DNA from: Hyphococcus luteus
GTDB lineage: Bacteria > Pseudomonadota > Alphaproteobacteria > Caulobacterales > Parvularculaceae
Assembly: GCF_002943565.1 (NCBI RefSeq)
Contig: NZ_PJCH01000017.1
Span: forward strand, 124,001-188,000
Direction: 5' to 3'
DNA: 64,000 nucleotides
Shown: positions 29,161-37,833 of the stretch, in pieces
Layout: every line of letters begins with the position of its first letter
Numbering within the stretch: position 1 is the stretch's first letter
Notes under the pieces: generated by a model
Told to the model about the DNA's origin: nothing
Database searches by the model: none
What the model saw: the letters and a program-made list of their open reading frames with translations, nothing else
Program-made: the position numbers and the translations under genes

Positions 29161-30543
29161 TCAGTTCTTCCCGAGAAGCTCCAGCGCGCCGGCGGTCATC
29201 GCCTGAACGCCGGTCTTGAGCGCGGGCTCGGGCTGCGGCGCGAAGAAGGGCGAATGGTTCGCCGGCGGCGGCGGCGCCTTGCCTTCCGCAGCCGCTTTCA
29301 AGGCTTTCGGGTCCTGCGCGCCGGTCCAGAAGATGAGCGCCGGGATATCTTCAGGCGTGCGGCCGAAGCGCGAGAAATCCTCGCCGCCCATGCTGGCCGG
29401 CCGGGCATAGACGCGCTCCGCCCCGATGCTGTCGGCGATGGCGGTCATCACGCGGTCGGTCATCGCCTCGTCATTATACGTCGCCGGCGTGTAATCGCTT
29501 TCGATTTTCACGTCCGGCATGAGATCGTCGGGCAGGCCGGCCGACTTCGCCTGGGCGACGGCGATGCGCTCGATCCCGGTCAGCAGTTTTTCGCGCACGC
29601 CGTCTTCGTAAGAGCGCACGGTCAGTTGCAGATGCGCCTCGTCGGGAATGATGTTGTGTTTATAGCCCGCCTGGAAAGCGCCGACCGTGACGACGCCGGC
29701 CGATTGCGGATCGAGCTCGCGGCTGACAAGCGTCTGCAGCGCATTGACGATCTGCGCGCCGATGACGATCGGGTCCTTGCCCATTTGCGGTGCGGAGCCA
29801 TGCGCGCCGACGCCGTGAATGATGATGTCGACGCTGTCCACATTGGCGAGCGCCCAGCCCGGCGTGTAGGTGACGTCGCCCGCCGCGTCCCAGCCCGACG
29901 TATGCGTCGCGAGAATGTAGTCCGGTTTCGGAAATTTCTTGAAAAGCCCGTCTTCGATCATCGCCAAGGCGCCGAGGCCGATTTCCTCCGCCGGCTGGCC
30001 GATGATGACGAGCGTGCCCGACCACTGGTCTTTCATGGCGGCGAGGCGGCGCGCGGTCCCGATCATGATCGCCATATGGCTGTCATGGGCGCAGGCGTGC
30101 ATCACCGGCGCCTCCTGGCCGAGATAATCGGTCATCGTGACCTTCGAGGCGTAAGGCAGCCCGGTTTTCTCCTCGAGCGGCAGCGCGTCCATATCGGCGC
30201 GCAGCATCACCGTCGGCCCTTCGCCGTTCTCCATGACCGCGACCAGCCCATAGCCGGCGACGCCGTCCCCGACTTCGCCGGCGTCCTTTTTGGCCTTGGA
30301 TTTCGTCCATTTATCGCCGACGCCCGTGGTCACCGTGAAGCCAAGCCCTTCAAGCTCGGCGGCCATGCGTTTGGCGCTTTCGCTTTCCTTGAACGAAAGC
30401 TCCGGATTTTTATGGAAGTGCTTGTAAAGATTGAAGACGTAGCCGTAATCTTCAGCCACTGCATCAGCCAGTTCATCGGCATATGCGGCCCCGGAGCCGA
30501 GAAAGGCGAGCGAAGCGGCGGCGGCGAGCAACAGTTTTTTCAT
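29161..30543 (-). CDS. M20 family amidohydrolase (N-acyl-amino-acid/hippurate hydrolase type), secreted
   Basis: 460 residues from the ATG at 30543, which begins a clear signal peptide (MKKLLLAAAASLAFLGSGAAYA). The peptidase M20D core shows RADMDALP, the metal-binding HACAHDSH, a Glu pair in GQPAEEIG and the GVGAHGSAPQMGKDP dimerisation domain. A catalytic His lies near TSG/SMGGEDFSRF. A Pro-rich insertion (GKAPPPPANHSPFF) precedes the last helix. Such enzymes deacylate N-acyl amino acids or peptides. It starts 19 bp after another secreted amidohydrolase, so the two form an operon for periplasmic amide hydrolysis. Confidence 0.88.
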   Translation of the reverse strand: MKKLLLAAAASLAFLGSGAAYADELADAVAEDYGYVFNLYKHFHKNPELSFKESESAKRMAAELEGLGFTVTTGVGDKWTKSKAKKDAGEVGDGVAGYGLVAVMENGEGPTVMLRADMDALPLEEKTGLPYASKVTMTDYLGQEAPVMHACAHDSHMAIMIGTARRLAAMKDQWSGTLVIIGQPAEEIGLGALAMIEDGLFKKFPKPDYILATHTSGWDAAGDVTYTPGWALANVDSVDIIIHGVGAHGSAPQMGKDPIVIGAQIVNALQTLVSRELDPQSAGVVTVGAFQAGYKHNIIPDEAHLQLTVRSYEDGVREKLLTGIERIAVAQAKSAGLPDDLMPDVKIESDYTPATYNDEAMTDRVMTAIADSIGAERVYARPASMGGEDFSRFGRTPEDIPALIFWTGAQDPKALKAAAEGKAPPPPANHSPFFAPQPEPALKTGVQAMTAGALELLGKN

Positions 30544-30562
30544 TGAAATCCTCAGTTCGTCT

Positions 30563-32164
30563 TCAGTCTTCTGACAGGTCAAAATCGACAATCGGCATGG
30601 GCCCCGGCGCAACGCCGAGCCTTTGTTTTTCGGCGGCGACCATGGTTTTGATCTCATCGCGCAGGCGCGCGCCCTCATAAACGACGCCCTTCTTCACCAC
30701 ATAGTCAACGCCGCCGACCCGCACGGGACGATTGGTCTCAGGATCGAGCTTGATGTGGCCGCTGGCGTAAAGCGTCTTCAGATTGGCGAGCGGGTTTTCT
30801 TTCACGATGACAAGGTCGGCGCGCTTGCCCACCTGGATCGAGCCGGTTTCGCTTTCGACGCCGAGAATTTTGGCGCCCTGCAGCGTCGCGGCGTTGATCA
30901 CTTCGAGCGGATGGAACCCCGCCTCGCGCAGCATTTCCATTTCCTCGATAAAGCCGAAACCGTAGGTCGAATAAATATAGCCGGCGTCTTCGCCGACGCC
31001 GACCTTGCCGCCGCGGTTCTTATATTCCTCGATGAACCGCATCCAAAGCCGATAATTTTCTTTCCAGGCCGCTTCCTGCTCCGTGCCCCAGTCGAACCAG
31101 TAAGAGCCGTGGGCGTTGCGGTCCGGCGCGTAGAATTTCCAGAGCGAGGGCATGGTGTATTCGTCATGCCATTCGGCGCGGCGCTTGCGCATCCAGTCGC
31201 GGCTCGAGGAATAGATGGAAAAGGTCGGGACGATCGAAAACCCGCGCTCTAAAAGCGTCGACATCACCTCTTCCCAGCGTTTCGAATCCGGTCCCGCCGC
31301 CTGTTTCCAGAGCTTACCGGCGTTTTCGAAACGGTGCTGCTCGTCATTGTAATTATAATCGAGCGGATAATCCTGCAGCGTGCGGTCGTCGAACAGCGCT
31401 TCGGGCAGCCCGTACCAGTGCTCCATGGAGCCGAGCCCGTGCGCCGAGGTGTCCATGACATCGGCATGGGCGACGTCGAGCTGCGCATGGTGCATGGTGG
31501 TTTTGAGGTTCTGTTTTTTGGCCTCCTCAAGCCCGGCCCATAAAATCTCTTCCGGCGCGCCGAAGAATTTGACGCCCACGGCGCCGTCGCGTTTCAACTG
31601 GCGAATGCGGTCGCGCGCCTCGTCGGCTGAGTCCACCTCGCCGGCGGTCCAGCCGCGAAACACCGGATAAGGATAAATCGTCGGCGCGTCGATTTCATTC
31701 TTCGCAGAGCGGCGCGCGACGCCGGCCGTCCAGGCGGCGCCCGCATCGTTGCCAAGCTCGCGCACCGAGGTGATCCCGTGGGCGAGCCAGAGTTTGAAAA
31801 TGTAGTCCGGCGGGACGCCCTGCCCCGTATCCTTGTTATGGATATGTCCGTGGAGATTGATGAAGCCGGGCATGACATACATGCCTTCCGCGTCGATCTC
31901 GCGCGCGCCCGGCGCGGGGCGGTCTTCTTTCATCGGCAGGCCCGGCGCGCCGACCGCAACGATTTCGGTGATGCGCCCGTCCTCGACCACAATATCCGCC
32001 GGCCCGAAAGGCGGCGCGCCGGCGCCGTCGATCACCGTGGCGCCGCGGATCACCAGCCGGTCATACGGCCCCTCGCCCAGCGCTCGCGCCGGAACGGACT
32101 GCGCCCCTGCGGCGGCGCACATCGTGAAAACCGCCGCGACGAGCGCCATAATTCTTGCTGACAC
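30563..32164 (-). CDS. Amidohydrolase family protein (imidazolonepropionase/prolidase-like), secreted
   Basis: 533 residues from a GTG at 32164 that follows AGGGGTGA with 7-bp spacing; an ATG five codons later (32149) is the alternative. The signal peptide is RIMALVAAVFTMCAAAGAQS. The metal-dependent hydrolase pattern is clear: INLHGHIH (HxH), a carboxylated-lysine candidate in GAVGVKFFG, HHAQLDVAH, GVGEDAG near the C-terminal Asp, and the closing GKRADLVIVKENPL. Relatives act on dipeptides or cyclic amides. It is the first gene of a pair with the M20 amidohydrolase. The reading frame extends far upstream but that part is antisense to the VIT1 gene. Confidence 0.83.
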   Translation of the reverse strand: MSARIMALVAAVFTMCAAAGAQSVPARALGEGPYDRLVIRGATVIDGAGAPPFGPADIVVEDGRITEIVAVGAPGLPMKEDRPAPGAREIDAEGMYVMPGFINLHGHIHNKDTGQGVPPDYIFKLWLAHGITSVRELGNDAGAAWTAGVARRSAKNEIDAPTIYPYPVFRGWTAGEVDSADEARDRIRQLKRDGAVGVKFFGAPEEILWAGLEEAKKQNLKTTMHHAQLDVAHADVMDTSAHGLGSMEHWYGLPEALFDDRTLQDYPLDYNYNDEQHRFENAGKLWKQAAGPDSKRWEEVMSTLLERGFSIVPTFSIYSSSRDWMRKRRAEWHDEYTMPSLWKFYAPDRNAHGSYWFDWGTEQEAAWKENYRLWMRFIEEYKNRGGKVGVGEDAGYIYSTYGFGFIEEMEMLREAGFHPLEVINAATLQGAKILGVESETGSIQVGKRADLVIVKENPLANLKTLYASGHIKLDPETNRPVRVGGVDYVVKKGVVYEGARLRDEIKTMVAAEKQRLGVAPGPMPIVDFDLSED

Positions 32165-32245
32165 GCTGAAATCACCCCTACAGTCATCACTCTGCTCACA
32201 GTCTAACCCATTCGCGGGAAAGGCAAAGCCCGCATTCAAAGCCGC

Positions 32246-33277
32246 ATGATGAAGCCCGATCCGCTTTTCGCTCGCTGGCGTTCGGAAAAGACCGCCGCTT
32301 ATCTCTGCGCCGCCGTCGCCGCGGCCGAACGCTCCCTTGCCGGCAAAAAACTGTTCAACGACATGGCCGGGGCCGCCGAAGAGCAGGCCGGCATCATCGC
32401 CGAAGAAATGCAGGCGAAACCGGTTTTCCGGCCGTCGCTGCGCTCGCGCCTGATTAAAAAGATGATCAAGACCTTCGGGCCGAGACGGATGCGCGCCATC
32501 CTCGCCGCCACAAAGGTAAGGGGCGTTTCTTTCTATTCCGGTCCGGTGCTGCGCCCCGGGCACCCGATGCCGACCGATGTGGAGAAAATCGGAGAGCGCC
32601 ATCGCGGCGGCGGCGGCTCGCTGCGCGCGGCGGTCTTCGGCGTCAATGACGGCCTCATTTCCAACACCTCGCTGGTCATGGGCGTGTCGGGCGCCGCGCT
32701 TGCGCCGGATGCAATCGTTCTCACCGGCGTTGCCGGACTGCTCGCCGGCGCGTTTTCCATGGCCGCCGGCGAATATGTCTCCGTGCGTTCGCAGCGCGAG
32801 ATGTACGAATACCAGATCAGCCAGGAGCGCGAGGAACTGGAGCTCTATCCGGAAGAAGAAGCCGAGGAGCTCGCCCTCATCTATCACGCCCGGGGGATGC
32901 CGCTTGAGGATGCCCGCAGCATCGCCAACGATCTGATCGCGGATCCCGAAGCGGCGCTCGACGCGCTGACGCGGGAAGAACTTGGCCTTGACCCCGACAA
33001 TCTTGGCTCTCCTTTCGGCGCCGCGATGTCCTCATTTCTCGCTTTTACAGGCGGCGCCGTCATCCCGCTGCTCCCGTTCCTGCTTGGCGCGAAGGCGGCC
33101 GCTATTCCCGTCGCCGCCGGTCTTGCCGGCGCGAGCCTCTTCGTGATTGGCGCAGCGCTGAGCTTGTTTTCAGGCAAGGGCGCGCTGGCTGGCGGCGCGC
33201 GCATGTTGCTCATCGGCGCGCTGGCCGGCGGCGCAACCTATTTCATCGGATCCTTGTTCGGGGTTGCCGCCGCCTAA
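32246..33277 (+). CDS. VIT1/CCC1 family iron/manganese transporter with degenerate ferritin-like N-terminus
   Basis: 343 residues. The C-terminal part (from about 120: SLRAAVFGVNDGLISNTSLVMGVSGA) is a VIT1/CCC1 membrane transporter with five helices. The acidic cytosolic metal-binding segment between helices 2 and 3 (SQEREELELYPEEEAEELALIYHARGMPLEDARSIAND) is intact. The N-terminus (about 10-60) resembles a rubrerythrin-type ferritin-like helix pair, as in MbfA-type exporters, but is short, and the expected EExxH-type His is Ala (EEQAG at 45-49). Probable role: iron export or sequestration. Its 3' end overlaps the convergent SDR by 4 bp. Confidence 0.83.
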   Translation: MMKPDPLFARWRSEKTAAYLCAAVAAAERSLAGKKLFNDMAGAAEEQAGIIAEEMQAKPVFRPSLRSRLIKKMIKTFGPRRMRAILAATKVRGVSFYSGPVLRPGHPMPTDVEKIGERHRGGGGSLRAAVFGVNDGLISNTSLVMGVSGAALAPDAIVLTGVAGLLAGAFSMAAGEYVSVRSQREMYEYQISQEREELELYPEEEAEELALIYHARGMPLEDARSIANDLIADPEAALDALTREELGLDPDNLGSPFGAAMSSFLAFTGGAVIPLLPFLLGAKAAAIPVAAGLAGASLFVIGAALSLFSGKGALAGGARMLLIGALAGGATYFIGSLFGVAAA

Positions 33278-34251
33278 GCCTGCGCCGACAGGATCATGGC
33301 TTCGCTCAATTCCCAGAGCCGCTCGGCCCCGGCGTCGTCGACCGCCCATTCGGCGACGTTGCGCCAGCGCGGCTCTTCCGGCGTCGACATCGCCGCAATG
33401 TCGCAATCCTCGCAATATTCGCCGCCGCGATCGTCAAGCAGCGGGCTTGTCGCCGCCCAGAGCAGCGACGCCGCGCCCTGATCCGGCGTCTTGATATAGC
33501 CCTTGGCCTCTTCGGAAACCTCGCCGTCCTCGGTCAGCCAGCCCATGAGCACCAGTTCCTCCTTGGTGATATGGCGCATGATCGGCGTCAGGATGGGCCC
33601 CGGATGCACGGAAAAGGACTTGACCCCTTCGCCGCTGCGTCGGTTGTTCACTTCGAGCGCAAACAGCGCATTGGCGGTCTTCGACTGGCCGTAAGCGACC
33701 CATTTGTCATAGGGCTCTTTTTCGAAATTGACGTCGTCCCAATGAATCTTCGAGCGCTTATGAGCGACCGACGAGGTCGTCACCATGCGCGCGCCGCCGG
33801 CGTTCAGAAGATAGGGCATCAGCTCGCGCGCCAGCACGAAATGGCCGAGATGGTTGACCGCGAACTGCTTCTCCCAGCCCGGCCCAACACGGGCTTCCGG
33901 ACAAGCCATGATCCCGGCGTTGTTGAAGAGAAAATGGATGGCGTTGTGGGCGTCGCCGATTTCCGCCGCGCATTCATAAACGCTGGTCAGATCCGCAAGA
34001 TCCATGTCGACGGCCGCCGCCGCAAGGCCGTTCGAGGCGAGCGCCTCGTCGGCCCGCGATTTGTTGCGCGCCGGCACGATCACTTCCGCGCCCGCCGCGC
34101 TCAGCGCCTTGACGACTTCAAGCCCGATCCCCGAATAGCCGCCGGTGACGACCGCCGTCTTGCCCGCAAGATCGACCCCCTCCATCACTTCGCTGGCGGC
34201 GGTGTGAGGGCCGAAGCCCGTCTTTAAGGGAATCTGGTTTTCGGCGGGCAT
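33274..34251 (-). CDS. Short-chain dehydrogenase/reductase (retinol dehydrogenase-like)
   Basis: 325 residues. The Rossmann motif is TGGYSGIG (about 37-44), followed by NNAG, the catalytic Ser in TTSSVAHK and YGQSK (YxxxK). The long C-terminal part (GYIKTPDQGAASLLWAATSPLLDDRGGEYCEDCDIA) matches the retinol dehydrogenase/WW-domain-oxidoreductase-like subgroup. Substrate is unknown. It is divergent from the blaI-type regulator, whose operators lie about 150 bp upstream. Confidence 0.83.
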   Translation of the reverse strand: MPAENQIPLKTGFGPHTAASEVMEGVDLAGKTAVVTGGYSGIGLEVVKALSAAGAEVIVPARNKSRADEALASNGLAAAAVDMDLADLTSVYECAAEIGDAHNAIHFLFNNAGIMACPEARVGPGWEKQFAVNHLGHFVLARELMPYLLNAGGARMVTTSSVAHKRSKIHWDDVNFEKEPYDKWVAYGQSKTANALFALEVNNRRSGEGVKSFSVHPGPILTPIMRHITKEELVLMGWLTEDGEVSEEAKGYIKTPDQGAASLLWAATSPLLDDRGGEYCEDCDIAAMSTPEEPRWRNVAEWAVDDAGAERLWELSEAMILSAQA

Positions 34252-34392
34252 GTCCGGCTCCTAAGCGACGTTTCTGCTGCTGATCTCCCCGCGGCGAAGG
34301 ACCATAATCTGCGCCGAAAGCCGTGACCACCCGGGAATTAGGACAGTGCGAATCTTTCCGCTTGTTCATCTGAGCCGCCGCCCTTTCGCTAT

Positions 34393-34430
34393 TGACTACA
34401 CTTGTAGTCCCTATATAGCCTACAACTGTA
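34393..34430 (+). promoter_or_regulatory. Promoter with two BlaI-type operators
   Basis: TACACTTGTA (34397-34406) and TACAACTGTA (34421-34430) both match the BlaI/MecI consensus TACANNTGTA and are 24 bp apart. A TTGACT -35 element (34393-34398) overlaps the first, and TATAGC-like -10 sequence lies between them. The arrangement implies autorepression of the blaI-type gene that starts at 34458. Confidence 0.8.
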
Positions 34431-34457
34431 ATCGCTAACGCGGAGCGCCAGAGCCCT

Positions 34458-34835
34458 ATGTCCGGCCAAATCACCAAAGCCGAGTTCGAGATCATGCATG
34501 TCTTATGGGACGAAAGCCCCATGGCGGCGGCCGATATCGCCGATAAGCTGGCCGAAGACACCGGCTGGAGCCTGAAGACGGTCAAGACGCTGATCTCGCG
34601 GCTCGTGGAAAAAGGCGCCGTCGCCCATGAACCGGACGGGCGGCGTTATCTCTACCGCCCGAATGTGAGCCGCCAGTCCTATGCGCGCGGCGCAACGAAA
34701 AAACTCGCCGACCAGCTTTTCGGCGGGCGCGCGGCGCCGCTCGTCGCCCACCTCGCTGAGGGAGAAGGCCTTTGCGAAGACGACATCCAGGACCTTGAAG
34801 CGCTGGTGAAGGAGTTGAAACGTGACAGTGATTGA
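34458..34835 (+). CDS. BlaI/MecI/CopY family transcriptional repressor
   Basis: 125 residues with the winged-helix domain typical of the family (ITKAEFEIMHVLWDESPMAAADIADKL, then GWSLKTVKTLISRLVEKGAVAHEPDGRRYLYRP). A C-terminal dimerisation segment follows, containing the region normally cut by the partner protease (RAAPLVAHLAEGEGL). Two BlaI-type operators precede it. It overlaps the M56 gene by 14 bp, so the two are translationally coupled as a sensor-repressor pair. Confidence 0.92.
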   Translation: MSGQITKAEFEIMHVLWDESPMAAADIADKLAEDTGWSLKTVKTLISRLVEKGAVAHEPDGRRYLYRPNVSRQSYARGATKKLADQLFGGRAAPLVAHLAEGEGLCEDDIQDLEALVKELKRDSD

Positions 34836-36465
34836 TCTTGTCCGCTGGCTGGCGGAAACCTCGCTCGCGGTCAGCATCCTTATCCTCCTGGTGCTGATCA
34901 TCAGGAAACCCTTCGCTAAGGCCTTCGGCGCCCGCGCCGCTTACGCGCTCTGGCTTGCCCCCGCGGCGCGGCTCTTTCTCCCTGAGTTGAAGCTTCTGCC
35001 CGCGCCAGTAGAGATGGCGACGGCTGTGTTTGAGCCGGCTTCTGTTTTTTATCCGACAACAACCATTATCGCCGACGCCGCACCCGCCTTTGACTGGGCG
35101 TCGCTCGCCGCGGCTGTCGGTCTGATCCTGTGGGCGACCGTCGCTTTCGCCTGGTTCAGCCTCAAACTGGAATTACAGGCGCGCTACCGGCGCGAACGCT
35201 TGGCAGCTTCTAAGGCGCCTTCACTCGTGCTGGCGGAAATGGCGCAGGCCATCGCCCGCGAACTCGGTCTACGCCGCACGCCCGTCATACGCATCAGCAA
35301 GGACGATGCGGCGGGGCCCTGCGTCATCGGGCTTTTCCGCCCTGTTGTGTTCCTGCCCGCCGGTTTCGAAGACAATTACGCAAGCCGCGAACAGCGCCTC
35401 GCCCTCGCCCATGAAATCGCCCATGTGGCGCGCGGCGACATGGCCGTCATGCTGGCCGCCTTCGCTTTTCAAGCCTTGCAATGGCCAAACCCGCTCGCAC
35501 ACCTGTCGTTCCGCGCTTTTCGCACCGACCAGGAAGCCGCCTGCGACGCGTTTGTGCTCGCGCGCTGTGCAAAAGGAAACAAAGCCGCCGGCGATTACGC
35601 CGCCGCCATCTTAAAATCCGTCCGCACGGGCGTGAAAACGCCTTCCCACGCCCTTGCGCTCGCCCATCCCGTAAAGGAGAGATTGATGCTCTTGAAGTCC
35701 CCTAAAAAAAGCCGCTTGCGGCTTCTCGCTGGCGCGGCCGCCGTCTCCGTATTCACAGCCGCAAGCCTCGCCGCAACCGCCTCTTACGGTTTCGCCGACG
35801 AAAAATCCGGCGAACAGGAAGCGCGCGCCGTCGCCAATAAAACGATAAAAACCACCATCATCACGGCCGACGGCGATGAGACGCTCAATGTTGAAGGCGT
35901 AGACGGCGCGCGCAAGATCCAAATCGAGGAGGAAAACGGCGCGCGGACGGTTCGCATCTACGACAAGGATGGCGAACTGATTTCCGAGAACATCTATGGT
36001 CCGGGTGCGGATTTTCCCTTCAAAACCGTAAGGATTACGGATGAAGACGGGACCGAAAAGGAACTCAGCATCGCCGGCGCCAAAGGCGATTACATGATCC
36101 TCGGCGGCGACATCGACGGCGAATTTCACCAGCTGACGAAAGGCATGGAAAAGGACGTCGTATTTTTCTCCAAATCAGGAAAAGACGGCGCCATGCCGCA
36201 CGACTTCCATGCGGTAGGCTGCGACAGCGAAGGCGACAATCTTTCAGTCTTTGTCTGGAAAGACGAAGACGGAGGCGATGAAAACGAGACGATCACCCGG
36301 GAGGTCCTGTGTCTCGATGACAGCGAGGCCGGTCCGGAAAAACGCGCCGAAGCGCTGCGCAAAACGATCAAACTTATGGAAGAGGACGCTGAGCGCCGCA
36401 AGGAGCACATCGCCAAGATGAAGCAAGAGCTGAAAAAAGCCGAGAAAGAGGCGAAGAAGAAATAA
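34822..36465 (+). CDS. M56 family metallopeptidase (BlaR1-like sensor) without penicillin-binding domain
   Basis: 547 residues from a GTG at 34822 preceded by GAAGGAG. Membrane helices near residues 10-28, 38-55 and 95-115 frame the BlaR1-type zinc protease domain with HEIAH (197-201). A further hydrophobic segment at about 296-322 (LLAGAAAVSVFTAASLAATASYGFA) precedes a roughly 220-residue extracytoplasmic region. This region is acidic, beta-rich with repeating D-G-x-E units, and ends in a charged coiled coil (about 505-547). The C-terminal beta-lactam-binding domain of BlaR1 is absent, so the signal sensed is probably not a beta-lactam. Confidence 0.85.
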   Translation: MTVIDLVRWLAETSLAVSILILLVLIIRKPFAKAFGARAAYALWLAPAARLFLPELKLLPAPVEMATAVFEPASVFYPTTTIIADAAPAFDWASLAAAVGLILWATVAFAWFSLKLELQARYRRERLAASKAPSLVLAEMAQAIARELGLRRTPVIRISKDDAAGPCVIGLFRPVVFLPAGFEDNYASREQRLALAHEIAHVARGDMAVMLAAFAFQALQWPNPLAHLSFRAFRTDQEAACDAFVLARCAKGNKAAGDYAAAILKSVRTGVKTPSHALALAHPVKERLMLLKSPKKSRLRLLAGAAAVSVFTAASLAATASYGFADEKSGEQEARAVANKTIKTTIITADGDETLNVEGVDGARKIQIEEENGARTVRIYDKDGELISENIYGPGADFPFKTVRITDEDGTEKELSIAGAKGDYMILGGDIDGEFHQLTKGMEKDVVFFSKSGKDGAMPHDFHAVGCDSEGDNLSVFVWKDEDGGDENETITREVLCLDDSEAGPEKRAEALRKTIKLMEEDAERRKEHIAKMKQELKKAEKEAKKK

Positions 36466-36483
36466 ACTTCGGCGTGTTTCTCC

Positions 36484-36501
36484 TCCCCCGCAAGCGGGGG
36501 A
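36484..36501. repeat. Solo GC hairpin of the palindromic repeat family
   Basis: CCCCCGC-AA-GCGGGGG lies between the convergent M56 and SDR genes. Sequence and loop match the outer hairpins of the element in pdhC. It may double as a transcription terminator hairpin, though there is no U-tract. Confidence 0.65.
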
Positions 36502-36525
36502 AGAAATCCTACGCAAACGAATATG

Positions 36526-37314
36526 CTATCCCCAAGCCTGGCCGATCTGCGAATAGGCGACGCCGCCGTCGACGGCGAGGGTGTCGCCCACCACATAATC
36601 GCCGGCGCGCGAGGCGAGGAACACCGCAACGCCCGCCATGTCGCTCGGCCGGCCGATGCGTTTGGCCGGGATCATATCGGCGACGGCGTCGCCATGATCC
36701 TTCGCCGCCTTGTTCATCTCAGAGGCGAACGCGCCCGGCGCGATGCCGGCGACGCAGATATTGTCATTGATAAGCCGGGCCGCCATGCGCCGCGTCAGAT
36801 GGATGACCGCCGCTTTCGAGGCCTGGTAAGCGTAAGTTTCCCACGGGTTGATCTTGATGCCGTCGATGGAGGCGATGTTGATCACCTTGCCGGGCCTGTC
36901 TTCGCTCGCCGCGGCTTTCATGAGGCCGTGCAGTTTCTGGGTCAGGAAGAACAGCGACTTCACATTGAGGTCCATGGTCTTGTCCCAGCCGCTTTCGGGA
37001 TACTCGTCGAACTCCGCGCCCCAGGCCGCGCCCGCATTGTTGACCAGGATGTCGAGCTTTAACTCGTGCGTCTTCAGCTCCGTCGCCAGCGCTTCGCAGC
37101 CTTCGACCGTCGAGAGATCGTGCGGCAGCGACACGCAGGAGCCGTATTGCGAGAGCTCTTCGGCCGCCTGATCGCATTGCGGCGCCTTGCGCGCGGTGAT
37201 GTAGACTTTCGCGCCCTGCTCAAGAAACCCTTGCGCGATCATCTTGCCGATGCCGCGCGAGCCGCCGGTCACCAGCGCCGTGCGCCCGTCGAGCGAGAAA
37301 AGGTCTTTCATCAT
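36526..37314 (-). CDS. SDR family oxidoreductase (gluconate 5-dehydrogenase/RhlG-like)
   Basis: 262 residues: TGGSRGIG near the N-terminus, NNAG, the catalytic Ser in NIASIDG, YAYQASK (YxxxK), and the PGAFASEM and GDTLAVDGG motifs of 3-oxoacyl-ACP reductase-like SDRs. RhlG-type enzymes have the same GSCVSLPHDLSTVEGCEAL-like pattern after the second strand. Substrate is uncertain. It is 12 bp downstream of the NTF2-like lipoprotein gene, so probably co-transcribed from metG or the lipoprotein gene. Confidence 0.83.
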   Translation of the reverse strand: MMKDLFSLDGRTALVTGGSRGIGKMIAQGFLEQGAKVYITARKAPQCDQAAEELSQYGSCVSLPHDLSTVEGCEALATELKTHELKLDILVNNAGAAWGAEFDEYPESGWDKTMDLNVKSLFFLTQKLHGLMKAAASEDRPGKVINIASIDGIKINPWETYAYQASKAAVIHLTRRMAARLINDNICVAGIAPGAFASEMNKAAKDHGDAVADMIPAKRIGRPSDMAGVAVFLASRAGDYVVGDTLAVDGGVAYSQIGQAWG

Positions 37315-37326
37315 CGAGGAAGTCTC

Positions 37327-37833
37327 CTATTGCGGAGGATAATACCAGAAGCGTTTCACCTTGCCGTCAATGATTTCATACACAACGACGGAAGACTGGC
37401 TCATGCGCTCGCCGCCCTCCTCCCAGACGGGGCGCTCGATGGCGGTGACGAAATGACCGTTCACCGAAATATGCTCAAGGCTCGACGAGACGGATGGATA
37501 GGCCTCGAAATAGGCGACGAGTTCGTCGTGCAGCTGCTCGGCGCTCGTGGTCACCGTGCTCGCCTGCTCGCCGGAAAGCTCGATCCAGGTCACGTCGGGC
37601 GCCCAGAATTCGCGCATCTTGTCGGCGTCATGGTCGTTAAAGGCGGCCATCAGCCCGTTCACCACCTCGACATTGTCGCCCGACGCCGGCGGCGGGCCCG
37701 CACGCTCCGCATCGGGCGAGCAGGCGGCGAAGAAAAGACATGCGCAAAACAGCGACAACAGCGCAACAAAACCGCCTCCCCCTTGAGGGGAGGCCGAAAT
37801 CTTCGATTTCGGGAGGGGGTTAACTAGCGACAC
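37327..37833 (-). CDS. NTF2/SnoaL-like lipoprotein
   Basis: About 168 residues from the GTG at 37833. The lipobox is FFAAC followed by SPDAERAG, so the mature lipoprotein starts at that Cys. The rest is a single NTF2-like domain (VEVVNGLMAAFNDHDADKMREFWAPDVTWIEL ... GKVKRFWYYPPQ). No ATG exists near the signal peptide. The GTG follows GGGAAAG, and the codons after it (NPLPKSKISASPQGGGG) come from the repeat element at 37775-37919. A TTG at 37758 would give a signal peptide without positive charges. The start is therefore uncertain; the domain call is firm. Confidence 0.7.
   Translation of the reverse strand: MSLVNPLPKSKISASPQGGGGFVALLSLFCACLFFAACSPDAERAGPPPASGDNVEVVNGLMAAFNDHDADKMREFWAPDVTWIELSGEQASTVTTSAEQLHDELVAYFEAYPSVSSSLEHISVNGHFVTAIERPVWEEGGERMSQSSVVVYEIIDGKVKRFWYYPPQ

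Noticed and set aside
29152-30546. 464-codon plus-strand frame opposite the M20 amidohydrolase
   Set aside because: Antisense shadow with Arg/His/Asp-rich product and no motif.
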